Assembly (NCBI GenBank): GCA_031378345.1 | Contig: JANNDY010000075.1 | Coordinates: 6,206 to 70,205, forward strand | Source: Emticicia sp031378345 | Lineage (GTDB): Bacteria > Bacteroidota > Bacteroidia > Cytophagales > Spirosomataceae | Reading direction: 5' to 3' | DNA length: 64,000 nucleotides | Part shown: piece by piece, positions 34,520 to 43,749 of the stretch | Numbering within the stretch: the first letter of the stretch is position 1 | How the letters are laid out: each line of letters begins with the position of its first letter | Program-made: the position numbers and the translations under genes | The notes under the pieces: generated by a model | Database searches by the model: none | The model's input: only the letters and a program-made list of their open reading frames with translations | What the model was told of the DNA's origin: nothing

Positions 34520-37147
34520 TTAAACCAATTTCACCAATTCATTGAGTTTCAATAAAGCTTCAATTGGCGAAATTGTATTTACATCAAGGGCTTTTAGTTT
34601 AGCTTTCAATTCTTCAGTTTTTGGGTCTTGTGGTTCAAAAAAACTTAGTTGAAAGTTGTTTTTAGGTGCTTCTTTAATCTTTTCTTTATTATTTTCTTTG
34701 ATATGGTCTTTTTCGAGGTGATGTAAAATTTCGTTGGCACGAAGAACTACCGATTGTGGCATTCCTGCGATTTGAGCTACATGAATTCCGAAGCTATGCT
34801 CGCTGCCACCTTCTTTGAGTTTACGTAAAAATACAACTTTATTTTCCAATTCCTTTACCGCCACATTGAAATTTTTGATTCTGCCAAATTCCTCTGCCAA
34901 TTGATTCAATTCGTGGTAATGAGTCGCAAAAAGTGTCCACGGCTTGCATTTTTGATGATTGTGCAAATATTCTGCAATGCTCCACGCAATACTTACACCA
35001 TCATAAGTGCTTGTGCCACGTCCAATTTCATCCATAATTATCAAACTTCGGTCGCTCAGGTTATTCAAAATACTTGCAGTTTCAGTCATTTCAACCATGA
35101 AAGTTGACTCACCACGAGAGAGGTTATCGCTTGCACCAACACGAGTAAAAATCTTATCAACAATTCCCAATTCGGCACTTTCGGCAGGAACAAAACTTCC
35201 AACTTGTGCCATTAAAACTATCAGTGCAGTTTGACGAAGCAAGGCAGATTTTCCAGCCATATTTGGTCCCGTAATGATGATAATTTGTTGGGTTTGGTCG
35301 TCCAAAAATAAATCGTTAGGTACATAGGCTTCGCCCAAAGGAAGCTGTTGCTCAATTACTGCGTGTCGTCCTTCTTTTATATTAAGTACCTTACTATCAG
35401 TTACTTGTGGTTTACAATAATTATTTTTTCGGGCAGTTTTGGCAAACGAAGAGAGAGCATCAAGTATAGAAATGACTCTGGCATTTTGCTGAATTTGTGC
35501 TACGAATTCAATAGCAGTCAGCACCAATTCATTGAAAATCCGATATTCGATTTCAAAGATTTTTGATTCGGCTGTCAAGATTTTTTCTTCATAAACCTTT
35601 AATTCTTCAGTAATGTATCGCTCGGCATTCACAAGGGTTTGCTTTCGAATCCATTCGGGTGGAACTTTGTTTTTATGGGCGTTTGAAACCTCTAAATAAT
35701 AACCAAAAACTCGATTATATGAAATCTTCAAAGATGGAATTTGTGTTCGTTGAGCTTCACGATTTTGTATTTCTATCAAAAAATCTTTTCCTGAAAAAGC
35801 TATTTTATGTAAATCATCCAATTCGGCATCTACACCTGTTTTTATCATGTTACCTTGGTTGGTTACAACAGGGGCTTCATCACGTAATTCTTTTTCTATT
35901 TTATCTATAAGATACTGACAATCAGTGAGTTGTGTGATGTATTTTTGCAAAACGGCAAACTTTTGTCCGCCCAAAGCTAATTGTTTTTTAATGGGTTCGA
36001 TTTGCAATAATGCTCTTTTCAACTGCACTAATTCACGTGGATTTATTCGCCTGACTGCTACTTTTGAAATCAATCTTTCCAAATCTCCAATCGGTTTCAA
36101 AAGACTGGTGAGTTGCTCTAAAATCTCTTCGTTTTTCACAAAAAACTCAACAGTATCAAGCCTTTCTTGAATCAAAGACTTTTCTTTTAGTGGCAAAACC
36201 AACCATTTCCTGAGTAATCTTGCACCCATTGGCGTGATGGTTTGATCAAGCACTTGAATCAACGGAACGCCGCCATCGTGCTGGGCAAAAACCAATTCTA
36301 AATTCCGAATCGTGAATTTATCAAGCCACACATATTTGTCTTCGTCGAGGCGAGTGAGGCGAGAAATATGCCCCATTTCACGGTGTTCGGTATCTGCCAA
36401 ATACCTCAAAATTACTCCTGCCGCAATAATTCCGTCGGGCATGTTTTCTACGCCAAAACCCTTCAAAGTTGTTACTTTAAAGTGATTTAATAGCAAATTA
36501 TAGCCAAAATCGTATTTAAAAGCCCAATCCTCAAAAGTAAATTCGTTGAATTTATCGCCAAAAATAGATTGAAATTCAGTACGATATTTTTTGCAATAAA
36601 GCACTTCCGACGGAGCAAAACTTTGCAGCAATTTATCAATATAAGCGGTGCTTCCTTCGGTAGTTAAAAACTCGCCCGTGGAAACATCAAGAAAGGAAAT
36701 ACCAAAATGGTCAGGTTTTGAGAAATGAATAGAAGCTAAATAATTATTTTGTTTATGGTTTAGCACATTGTCGTTGAACGAAACTCCTGGAGTAACCAAT
36801 TCTGTAACTCCTCTACGAACAATTCCTTTGGCAGTTGAAGGGTCTTCGAGTTGGTCGCAGATAGCTACACGCTCACCTGCACGCACCAACTTAGGCAAAT
36901 AGGTATCAATCGAGTGGTGCGGAAAACCTGCCAATTCTTCCTGAGCTCCACCATTATGACGGCGAGTGAGTACAATTCCGAGTATTTTTGAAGCACGAAT
37001 GGCATCTTCACCAAAAGTTTCGTAAAAATCACCAACCCGAAACAACAACATCGCCCCCGGATATTTTGACTTGATTTGGTTATATTGTCGGTTTAAGGGA
37101 GTTTCCTTTATTTGCTTTACTAATTCTTCTTTCGACGGTCGTGCCAC
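34520..37147 (-). CDS. mutS: DNA mismatch repair protein MutS
   Basis: 875 residues. The mismatch-binding domain begins with the Phe-X-Glu motif in FYETFGEDA (about 42-50), connector, core and clamp domains follow, and the ATPase domain has Walker A GPNMAGKS (about residue 615), Walker B DEIGRGTS and ATHYHEL. It recognises base mispairs and recruits MutL. It has the usual MutS1 length. Its coding strand includes GGCGGCGTTCCG, matching 12 bases of the 15-bp element, but the encoded GGVPL is native to MutS. Confidence 0.97.
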   Translation of the reverse strand: MARPSKEELVKQIKETPLNRQYNQIKSKYPGAMLLFRVGDFYETFGEDAIRASKILGIVLTRRHNGGAQEELAGFPHHSIDTYLPKLVRAGERVAICDQLEDPSTAKGIVRRGVTELVTPGVSFNDNVLNHKQNNYLASIHFSKPDHFGISFLDVSTGEFLTTEGSTAYIDKLLQSFAPSEVLYCKKYRTEFQSIFGDKFNEFTFEDWAFKYDFGYNLLLNHFKVTTLKGFGVENMPDGIIAAGVILRYLADTEHREMGHISRLTRLDEDKYVWLDKFTIRNLELVFAQHDGGVPLIQVLDQTITPMGARLLRKWLVLPLKEKSLIQERLDTVEFFVKNEEILEQLTSLLKPIGDLERLISKVAVRRINPRELVQLKRALLQIEPIKKQLALGGQKFAVLQKYITQLTDCQYLIDKIEKELRDEAPVVTNQGNMIKTGVDAELDDLHKIAFSGKDFLIEIQNREAQRTQIPSLKISYNRVFGYYLEVSNAHKNKVPPEWIRKQTLVNAERYITEELKVYEEKILTAESKIFEIEYRIFNELVLTAIEFVAQIQQNARVISILDALSSFAKTARKNNYCKPQVTDSKVLNIKEGRHAVIEQQLPLGEAYVPNDLFLDDQTQQIIIITGPNMAGKSALLRQTALIVLMAQVGSFVPAESAELGIVDKIFTRVGASDNLSRGESTFMVEMTETASILNNLSDRSLIIMDEIGRGTSTYDGVSIAWSIAEYLHNHQKCKPWTLFATHYHELNQLAEEFGRIKNFNVAVKELENKVVFLRKLKEGGSEHSFGIHVAQIAGMPQSVVLRANEILHHLEKDHIKENNKEKIKEAPKNNFQLSFFEPQDPKTEELKAKLKALDVNTISPIEALLKLNELVKLV

Positions 37148-37294
37148 TTTTCTAAAATGCTAAAATGAAAGTTAATTTTAGTTCAAATTTAGGAGAAAAA
37201 AGGGAGTTTTGGTTGAATTGTTTAAAGTAAAAAGGGAATTTTACATAGTAGATTTTAAAATATCATTATTTTTGAAGAAAAAAACTGAATAATA

Positions 37295-37785
37295 ATGAAA
37301 TTATTAGTAAAAACCGGGGTAGAAAATGAAATTTCCAATTATGAAAAAGAAAGAAGAAAACCACTACCAACACTAATTCATGGAGCAATTCAAGCTAATT
37401 TAGGATTTGAACTAAAACTTGCATACCCGACACAATTTCGTTTTGCCAGCGAAGTAACATTAGACACTAAACCTTTGGGTAGTACGCCCGATTTAGTAGT
37501 ATATCCCCAACAACCACTTGATTTCAAGAATGACCTTCAAGGCGTGAAGATGCCCCATTATTGACTATAGAAATTCAGTCGGCTTCGCAAAGCACCAAAG
37601 AAATGGTCGAAAAACTTGAGCCATATTTTTTTTTTGGTGTAAAATCTTGCTGGATAGTTATTCCAAATCTGCAAGCCGTTTTGGTTTATGATAGCCCTTA
37701 TCATTACAACTTTTTTCACGATACCGAACTTTTGAAAGATACTGTTTTGAATATTGAAATTGATTTTAAGAAAGTTTTTGAGTAA
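37295..37785 (+). pseudogene. Frameshifted Uma2-family (DUF820) protein gene
   Basis: Two adjacent frames join into one Uma2 protein. The first (37295-37564) carries GSTPDLVVYP, the family Asp motif; the second (37561-37785) continues LLTIEIQSASQSTKEMVEKL, the E-x-S/K motif with a helix, and ends FKKVFE. The join is near TTCAAGGCGTGAAGATGCC (about 37540-37556), where a one-base change shifts frame; reading REDAPLLTIEI restores the family sequence. Uma2 proteins have a restriction-endonuclease-like fold of unknown cellular role. It could be a sequencing error. Confidence 0.78.
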
Positions 37786-37818
37786 TGATTGTTCTTTATT
37801 TAGCAACAATCGCTAATT

Positions 37819-38547
37819 CTACTTCAAATAATCCTTATAAACAGGAAACAACTCTTCATGTGTCATGCCCGCTTTGGTGCGAGAATCGTAGAGAATTTTG
37901 ATATAACTTTTATCAACATCGGTATAATCTCTTGGGTTGTATTCCAAATCAATGGTGTCCCACATAATTGAGCGTTTGGTGGGTACGTGCGAAAAACCAA
38001 TGGCATGACCAATTTCGTGGCGAGTAACCAATCGTCTATCTAAGATTGGAAATACACTCGTCACCCAAATTACTACTTTTTCTAACTCGTCTTTTGTGCT
38101 TGAGATTGTTATAAAAGCAGTTCCGCCAACTGCCAGTTCCCCTTGTAAACTTAGTTTGTATTTTTCTTCAAATTCAGTATCTCTTCCCGAATAAATCTTG
38201 ATATTTGCCTTCGATTCATCAGTAGTTTTGATAAATTTTGTTGATTGTGTATTTAAGTTGATTTGTGTAAAAACACTATCAGATACTTCTGAAATGGCAT
38301 TTGTTGCTACATTAGATACATCTATATAATAATAAACTTCGCTTTTTGCCCACTTTTGTATTTTGCCTCTACTTCCGCCCAAGCCCGCACTTTTGAAGGT
38401 ATTAAATACAAACTGTCCATCAATTGTAGAAGGCTCCCAAATGGTATCAACAGGTGTTGGTGTTTCGGTTTTTGTACAAGCCAAAACCGTTATCAATAAT
38501 GATGCAATGAGAAATCGAGAAAACATAGTATTGTCAAATGAATTCAT
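37819..38547 (-). CDS. Matrixin-type zinc metalloprotease lipoprotein
   Basis: About 242 residues from the ATG at 38547; 38526 is an alternative start. The signal peptide ends in the lipobox VLAC. The zinc-binding motif HEIGHAIGFSH (177-187, HExxHxxGxxH) is followed by the Met-turn SIMWD, both typical of metzincins of the matrixin/astacin type. It is likely a surface or periplasmic lipoprotein peptidase. The substrate is unknown. No propeptide cysteine switch is visible. Confidence 0.85.
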   Translation of the reverse strand: MNSFDNTMFSRFLIASLLITVLACTKTETPTPVDTIWEPSTIDGQFVFNTFKSAGLGGSRGKIQKWAKSEVYYYIDVSNVATNAISEVSDSVFTQINLNTQSTKFIKTTDESKANIKIYSGRDTEFEEKYKLSLQGELAVGGTAFITISSTKDELEKVVIWVTSVFPILDRRLVTRHEIGHAIGFSHVPTKRSIMWDTIDLEYNPRDYTDVDKSYIKILYDSRTKAGMTHEELFPVYKDYLK

Positions 38548-38696
38548 AATATTAAAGAATAAAAACGTTTGAAATTGCAATTTAATTAAATTTTAATTCA
38601 AAAAGTGAGATAAAATACAAATAAAACTGTCTAACGAATGTTTAGGATGCAACCTTTCAATAATTTTTATCATCTATTACAAAAACAGTATAAAAT

Positions 38697-39023
38697 ATGA
38701 AAAATCAATCAAAATTTCGCTTATTTACCTTGATAGGAGTTTTTGCTCTTTTATCAATTAGTTTGTCATCTTGTTTCAGCGGTGGTTATGGCTACAGGTA
38801 TAATAATGGTTATAATAATCGCTATTACAGTCGCCCTAATTATGGCTATGGATATGGCTATCGTCCACAGGTGAGGGTGTATGTTGCTCCTCGTAGGAAT
38901 TATTCTTATAACGACAACTCCCGTAGAAATTATGGTGGAAGAAATTATGGAAATAGCAATCGTAATTATCGTGGTGGAAATGGCAACTCTAATCGTGGAA
39001 ATAGCCGAAACGGAAGACGTTAA
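38697..39023 (+). CDS. Gly/Asn/Arg/Tyr-rich lipoprotein
   Basis: 108 residues. Signal peptide and lipobox LSSC (about Cys26) precede a low-complexity tail of YGYGYGYR, NYGGRNYG and RGGNGNSNRG repeats, basic and aromatic. It is probably an exported cell-surface or matrix protein. No family is recognised. It is followed by a strong terminator. Confidence 0.65.
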   Translation: MKNQSKFRLFTLIGVFALLSISLSSCFSGGYGYRYNNGYNNRYYSRPNYGYGYGYRPQVRVYVAPRRNYSYNDNSRRNYGGRNYGNSNRNYRGGNGNSNRGNSRNGRR

Positions 39024-39037
39024 TAAGTAACAAATAT

Positions 39038-39082
39038 TATCAAAAAAGCCTTTCAGCGTAATTCTGAGAGGCTTTTTTGATA
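39038..39082. terminator. Long-stem terminator
   Basis: TATCAAAAAAGCCTTTCAG and its near-complement CTGAGAGGCTTTTTTGATA make a stem of about 18 bp with a T tract. It serves the Gly-rich lipoprotein gene and possibly the convergent DUF3108 gene. Confidence 0.88.
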
Positions 39083-39097
39083 ATTGCAAATTGTAAG

Positions 39098-39112
39098 CGA
39101 AACGCCGCCCGA
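39098..39112 (+). repeat. 15-bp GC-rich insertion element
   Basis: CGAAACGCCGCCCGA, 14 of 15 matches to consensus, preceded by AAG like other copies, 5 bp beyond the stop of the DUF3108 gene. Confidence 0.75.
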
Positions 39113-39117
39113 TTGAT

Positions 39118-39936
39118 TCATTTCCAATCAAAATCATATCTTGTGTTTCGATATTCTTTCAATTCCATTGAGGCACTTCCCACCGAAAAATCTATTTCAA
39201 TTCTGATAGGCACACGATTTTGGTCGTCCGAAACCCAAATCCTGATGGCATCTTCTCCTTCAAACATTTTATTTGGGGGCAAAATAGGATTTAGTTTTAT
39301 GACATTTATTTTGCCAAAACGAGTTTTGACAACACCTCTGCCATTAAATTTTACTTTCATCGTATAAATTTCATCATCAAAAAACATATTTGACGAAACG
39401 GCCTCCCCAAGTTTTACTTTAGAAAAATCTATTGTTCGTAAAAAATAATAACCCGAAACTACATCATGCACATTATCGGGTAGTTTAAAGTTTTTCTTTT
39501 CTTTGTTTTGCTCACGAATTGCAGCATTTGCAATGTGGTCGAAAGTAATAGTTTGGTCTTTTTTATAATTATTTTCCTGCAAACTCATCAAGAATTTTTG
39601 AGGCAAAAGTGCAGAGGTATCTAAGTAAGAGCGATAAGTATTTCGAATATGAAAAAGGTCGGTCAAACCTGTTGTTTTTCCCAGAATATTTACTCGAAAG
39701 CAAGGACGATTATTGACCGAAAATATTTGCGGACTTACATCAACAGTAGCCTCACCGATGGGTAAAAAACCAAATTTTACTTTGTATTCAAAATATTCTC
39801 CTGCCTTAAAACTTGTATTTGGTAAATAGCGATAAGAGTCGCCAAAAACAAATGAAGACAAGCCAAATAGAATAACGATAAGCGGAACGCCGCCCGACGG
39901 AACGCCGCCCGATAGTATTTTTTTTAGAAAAATCAT
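39118..39936 (-). CDS. DUF3108 periplasmic protein with repeat-derived residues in its signal peptide
   Basis: 272 residues. After the signal region, a DUF3108 domain follows (FEYKVKFGFLPIGEATVDV, GLTDLFHIRNTYRSYLD, VRIWVSDD-like IRIWVSDDQNRVPIRIEI). The family is a beta-barrel-like periplasmic or outer-membrane protein of unknown function. The N-terminus reads MIFLKKIL, then SGGVP twice, then LIVILFGLSSFVFG. The two SGGVP units are tandem 15-bp GC-rich elements (39883-39912) placed between the basic n-region and the hydrophobic core. Without them it would be MIFLKKILLIVILFG, an ordinary signal peptide. Confidence 0.85.
   Translation of the reverse strand: MIFLKKILSGGVPSGGVPLIVILFGLSSFVFGDSYRYLPNTSFKAGEYFEYKVKFGFLPIGEATVDVSPQIFSVNNRPCFRVNILGKTTGLTDLFHIRNTYRSYLDTSALLPQKFLMSLQENNYKKDQTITFDHIANAAIREQNKEKKNFKLPDNVHDVVSGYYFLRTIDFSKVKLGEAVSSNMFFDDEIYTMKVKFNGRGVVKTRFGKINVIKLNPILPPNKMFEGEDAIRIWVSDDQNRVPIRIEIDFSVGSASMELKEYRNTRYDFDWK
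39883..39897 (+). repeat. 15-bp GC-rich insertion element, tandem copy A
   Basis: CGGAACGCCGCCCGA, the consensus copy, preceded by AAG, in the signal-peptide codons of the DUF3108 gene (encodes SGGVP on the minus strand). Confidence 0.9.
39898..39912 (+). repeat. 15-bp GC-rich insertion element, tandem copy B
   Basis: An identical copy directly adjoining the first, also in frame. Confidence 0.9.
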
Positions 39937-39963
39937 TCTTGTAAATATCTTGAAAGCTAATTT

Positions 39964-41031
39964 TCAGAAAACTATACTTGTCGGATATAATTGTTTTAAA
40001 TATTTCAAATATTGAGCAAAATCTTGCTTAAATTTATCTTTAAACTCATTTTTAAACTGATTTTGCTTACTTTGATAAGTTAGATAACCAATGAAATACG
40101 CATTATTTGGCAAATTATTGTCATTCAATGACCATTTTTTGCGATTGATCAATTTTGACTGAAAACTATTAGAAAGTAACGTATCGGTTGCATTAATGAT
40201 AGCCAATATTAATTCATTTTTTTGTTTTTTCTTAGATTTAATACTTAGTTTTGCTTGAAAGTTTTTGTACAAACTATCTAATTTTTTAGCTCCTCTAATC
40301 AAATGTTGGGAATATGCATCATTGTATTTTTTTGAGAATTGATATCGCTCTAATTCTTTAGAATCTTTGCCAAATTTTGCTTCCAAAAAACGAATTGCTC
40401 CATAATCTCCAACAAAATCTGCCAGATTTTCATTGAATTCTAAGTTACTTTTAACAAAAAGCGTACCATGTGTAAGTTCGTGAATAATAAGTGCAGCCAA
40501 ACGTCCTTCCGACTTTTCGAGCATCGAACTCAAAATCGGATCTTTCAGATAACCAAGCGTACTCCATGCCGAAACTTCATTCATTTGAGTGTCAAAACCC
40601 GCCTTTTTTAATGCAGAAATTTCATCATCGGAAATGTTTTTCTCGAAATGCCCTTTATAACTAAAAGTACCAATTATCGGAAAATCCCATTTTTTAGCTT
40701 TTAGTTCAAAAGGAGGGCAGGCGGTCATTACCCAAAGGATTGGTTTTTGATGTTGGTCATAAAAAGTAGTATAGTTTTCGGAAGGATTCAGCCCCAAAGA
40801 ATCAACGGCAAATTGCTTGATTTCTTGAATTAATCTTATTCGGGTTTTTAATGAATCAGGAAAAGTTTTATCTGCCAAAACTTCCGAAACAGGACGAGTA
40901 TTAATGATAATTGTCAACTGCCCTCGTGCTTGTCGGTAAGCATAAATCGTAGAATCGTAGTTGTAAACTAAGAAAATAATTAATAGGAAAAAAACTCCCA
41001 GAAATGTATATTTAAGTGTTTTTTTTATCAT
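39964..41031 (-). CDS. Membrane-anchored zinc aminopeptidase (PF10023-like)
   Basis: 355 residues. One N-terminal membrane helix (about 7-24) is followed by the family sequence ARGQLTIIINTRPVSEVL, FAVDSLGLNPSENYTTFYD, FPIIGTFSYKGHF and SAWSTLGYLKDPILSSML. The metal site is HELTH (184-188) with Glu201 in FNENLADF. This matches putative Gram-negative aminopeptidases of PF10023. It probably faces the periplasm. It lies 27 bp upstream of the DUF3108 gene on the same strand, so they may be cotranscribed. Confidence 0.86.
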   Translation of the reverse strand: MIKKTLKYTFLGVFFLLIIFLVYNYDSTIYAYRQARGQLTIIINTRPVSEVLADKTFPDSLKTRIRLIQEIKQFAVDSLGLNPSENYTTFYDQHQKPILWVMTACPPFELKAKKWDFPIIGTFSYKGHFEKNISDDEISALKKAGFDTQMNEVSAWSTLGYLKDPILSSMLEKSEGRLAALIIHELTHGTLFVKSNLEFNENLADFVGDYGAIRFLEAKFGKDSKELERYQFSKKYNDAYSQHLIRGAKKLDSLYKNFQAKLSIKSKKKQKNELILAIINATDTLLSNSFQSKLINRKKWSLNDNNLPNNAYFIGYLTYQSKQNQFKNEFKDKFKQDFAQYLKYLKQLYPTSIVF

Positions 41032-41211
41032 TCTTTAAGTTTAATTCGTCTAATGTTAAAACGTAAAATTCTTTTTTTACATTCAAAAAAAGCAAATAAA
41101 TTATATTTTAAAGTAAATTTATGCAATTTATTTGCTTTTTTTCTTGAAAAACCTTTAATTTGAATTGATATTTTGCAAAACCAATTCCTCATTTTAACCT
41201 TAAAAATCACA

Positions 41212-41751
41212 ATGAAAAAAACTATCATTGCTGCCGTAGTTGGTGGCATCATTCTTTTTATGTGGCAATTTTTGTCATGGACAGTTCTTGATTTGCACCG
41301 TCCGATGCAAACTTACACACCAAAGCAAGAAGAAATTCTGAAATATCTTGATGAAAACCTTGATGAAGGCAATTACTTTCTTCCGACTGTTCCTGCTGGC
41401 ACTTCTGCGGAAGAAACCGAAAAAGCAATGGCAACATCTGCTGGAAAACCTTGGGCAGATATTCGTTTTCACAAAGCAATGGGAATGAATGATAAAATGA
41501 CAACAAATATGGTCAGAGGGCTTCTGATTGACATAGTTGCCGTGTTTTTGCTTTGTTGGTTTTTACTAAAAAATAACTCAGATTTCAAAACAACTTTGAT
41601 TACTTGCTTGGTTTTTGGCTTAATCTCTTATTTAACAACTGATTATACTTTCCAGATTTGGTACGAAACCAAAACTATCCCAAACCTAATTGATGCCCTC
41701 GCTGGCTGGGGTTTGTGTGGTGTTTGGCTTGGTTGGTGGCTTGGAAGGTAA
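41212..41751 (+). CDS. Hypothetical membrane protein
   Basis: 179 residues from the ATG at 41212 (MKKTIIAAVVGGIILFMWQF), not the earlier 41173. Four membrane helices are likely: about 3-24, 95-116, 124-141 and 155-178. A charged soluble loop (30-88) lies between the first and second. The C-terminus is Trp/Gly-rich (AGWGLCGVWLGWWLGR). I recognise no family. It is followed by a long-stem hairpin. Confidence 0.72.
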   Translation: MKKTIIAAVVGGIILFMWQFLSWTVLDLHRPMQTYTPKQEEILKYLDENLDEGNYFLPTVPAGTSAEETEKAMATSAGKPWADIRFHKAMGMNDKMTTNMVRGLLIDIVAVFLLCWFLLKNNSDFKTTLITCLVFGLISYLTTDYTFQIWYETKTIPNLIDALAGWGLCGVWLGWWLGR

Positions 41752-41774
41752 AACCAAATTTGAAAAAACTATCG

Positions 41775-41837
41775 AAACGTGTTGAAAATAATTGATTATC
41801 GGTCTTTACTGATATTTTTTTATTTTTCACACGTTTT
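41775..41837 (+). terminator. Long hairpin terminator
   Basis: AAACGTGTTGAAAATAA near 41775 faces TTATTTTTCACACGTTT near 41820, ending in a T run. The loop is about 30 nt. Confidence 0.55.
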
Positions 41838-41920
41838 TTTGTTTATTACTCCAATTCTGAAAACTTTAAATCCTTAATAATCGTTAAATAGAAACGATAA
41901 ACATTCACTTATTATATTCC

Positions 41921-43021
41921 ATGAAAGGTTTCAGATTTTCAGAGTTCAAACCCGAAATGAAGGGTGAAAATAAATTTGAGCAATTACTCAATATTTTTCA
42001 ACAATTATTGCTCATCACTGCGGGCGATGTGAGTCAGGCTTTGGCATATATGAGCGACCTCGACCGACAATACCAACTCACCAATGATGCCTATGGAATG
42101 GCTGATTTTATTGATGATTTGAAGAAAAAGGGCTATATCACAGAAGAAAAACAAGAAGGCGAGTACAGAATGACACCTAAAAGTGAGCAGAGTATTAGGA
42201 AACAATCGCTTGATGAAATCTTCGGAAAATTGAAGCGAACCAAGTCGAGTGGCAGCCATCATACGCCTTATACTGGCTCAGGTGATGAACTTAGTAGCGA
42301 TATTCGAGCCTTTCAGTTTGGCGATACACTCGACCAAATTTCTATGACAGAATCTTTGAAAAATGCCCAAATTAATGGCGGAATTGATGATTTTATGCTT
42401 TTAGAGAGTGATTTGGAAGTGGTCAATCGCGAGTCAAAAATTCAGACTTCGACCGTTTTAATGATTGATATTTCGCACTCAATGATATTGTATGGTGAAG
42501 ATAGAATCACGCCAGCAAAGAGAGTTGCTTTGGCTTTGGCGGAGCTGATTCGCACAAAATATCCAAAAGATACACTCGATATTTTGGTTTTTGGTAATGA
42601 TGCTTGGCAAATTCAACTCAAAGATATTCCTTACTTGGAAGTTGGACCTTTTCACACAAATACGGTGGCAGGTTTGGAGTTGGCAATGGATTTATTGCGT
42701 AGAAGAAAAACCAAAAACAAACAAGTTTTTATGATTACCGATGGCAAGCCAACTTGTTTAAAAGAGGGCATAAATTACTACAAAAATAGCTTTGGTCTTG
42801 ACCGAAAAATTGTGAATAAAACACTGACTCTTGCTGCCCAAGCTCGCCGTTTAGAAATCCCGATTACGACTTTTATGATTGCCACCGACCCATATTTGAA
42901 GCAATTTGTGCAGCAATTTACAGAAGTGAATAATGGCAGAGCTTATTATAGTGGACTCAATGGCTTAGGTGGTTTTGTTTTGGAAGATTTTCAAAGAAAT
43001 AGAAGGAAAAACGTGAAGTAA
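41921..43021 (+). CDS. VWA domain-containing protein
   Basis: 366 residues, soluble. The N-terminal 160 residues are helical and charged. A von Willebrand A domain starts at about 175, with the MIDAS metal motif DISHS (183-187, DxSxS) and later Thr/Asp positions (NTVAGLEL, MITDGKPTC). Such proteins often pair with MoxR-type AAA+ ATPases in chaperone-like complexes, but no MoxR gene is adjacent. It lies 2 bp upstream of nth, suggesting coexpression. Confidence 0.85.
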   Translation: MKGFRFSEFKPEMKGENKFEQLLNIFQQLLLITAGDVSQALAYMSDLDRQYQLTNDAYGMADFIDDLKKKGYITEEKQEGEYRMTPKSEQSIRKQSLDEIFGKLKRTKSSGSHHTPYTGSGDELSSDIRAFQFGDTLDQISMTESLKNAQINGGIDDFMLLESDLEVVNRESKIQTSTVLMIDISHSMILYGEDRITPAKRVALALAELIRTKYPKDTLDILVFGNDAWQIQLKDIPYLEVGPFHTNTVAGLELAMDLLRRRKTKNKQVFMITDGKPTCLKEGINYYKNSFGLDRKIVNKTLTLAAQARRLEIPITTFMIATDPYLKQFVQQFTEVNNGRAYYSGLNGLGGFVLEDFQRNRRKNVK

Positions 43022-43023
43022 TA

Positions 43024-43683
43024 ATGCAAAAAAAAGAACGATTTACAGCTCTCGTCGAATATTTCTCAGAAAATTACCCCGAAGCCGAAACAGAACTTTC
43101 ATATACAAATCCTTACGAATTGTTGGTAGCTGTAATTTTGTCAGCACAATGTACCGATAAGCGTGTAAATATTGTTACTAAAAAACTTTTCTCTCGTTTC
43201 CCTACACCTGAAAGCATGTCTGCCACCACCTCTGATGAGATTTTTGACTATATCCGAAGCGTAAGTTATCCAAATAATAAAGCCAAACATTTACTTGGAA
43301 TGGCTCGTATTTTAGTCAACGATTTTAATTCGGAAGTGCCAAATACAATTGAAGATTTGCAAAAAATGCCAGGAGTTGGTCGAAAAACTGCCAATGTGAT
43401 TGTTTCAGTTATTTTCAATCAACCTGCAATGGCAGTTGATACGCACGTTTTTCGAGTGTCGCATCGCTTGGGTTTAGTGCCAAAAACTGCCAAAACACCA
43501 CTTTTGGTAGAGAAAATATTAGTAAAACATATTCCAAAAGATAAAATTGCAGTTGCTCATCATTGGTTAATTCTTCATGGACGATACGTATGTGTAGCTC
43601 GTACACCCAAATGTGGCGAGTGTAATTTAAAACCTTTCTGCCAGGCTTTTGAAAAACAAAAATTTGATACGCCACATCTTTGA
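43024..43683 (+). CDS. nth: Endonuclease III (DNA glycosylase/AP lyase)
   Basis: 219 residues. It removes oxidised pyrimidines in base-excision repair. The helix-hairpin-helix has MPGVGRKTANV with catalytic Lys121, and VDTHVFRV holds catalytic Asp139. The C-terminal 4Fe-4S cluster ligands are Cys190, Cys197, Cys200 and Cys206 (C-X6-C-X2-C-X5-C). Length is normal. It follows the VWA gene with a 2-bp gap. Confidence 0.96.
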   Translation: MQKKERFTALVEYFSENYPEAETELSYTNPYELLVAVILSAQCTDKRVNIVTKKLFSRFPTPESMSATTSDEIFDYIRSVSYPNNKAKHLLGMARILVNDFNSEVPNTIEDLQKMPGVGRKTANVIVSVIFNQPAMAVDTHVFRVSHRLGLVPKTAKTPLLVEKILVKHIPKDKIAVAHHWLILHGRYVCVARTPKCGECNLKPFCQAFEKQKFDTPHL

Positions 43684-43749
43684 AAAAAGTGTAGAGTTAA
43701 AAGTTTAGAATGTAACATGAAAAAAGCTCATAACTATAAACTCATAACT
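43684..43749. repeat. Inverted heptad repeats between convergent genes
   Basis: GTGTAGAGTTAAAAGTTTAG on the left is largely complementary to CTCATAACTCTACAC on the right. The block can act as a shared terminator for nth and the esterase gene. Confidence 0.6.

Noticed and set aside
36252..36275. GGCGGCGTTCCG inside mutS, matching 12 bases of the 15-bp element
   Set aside because: It encodes DGGVPLIQVLD, a segment present at normal length in MutS proteins, so no inserted residues are evident.
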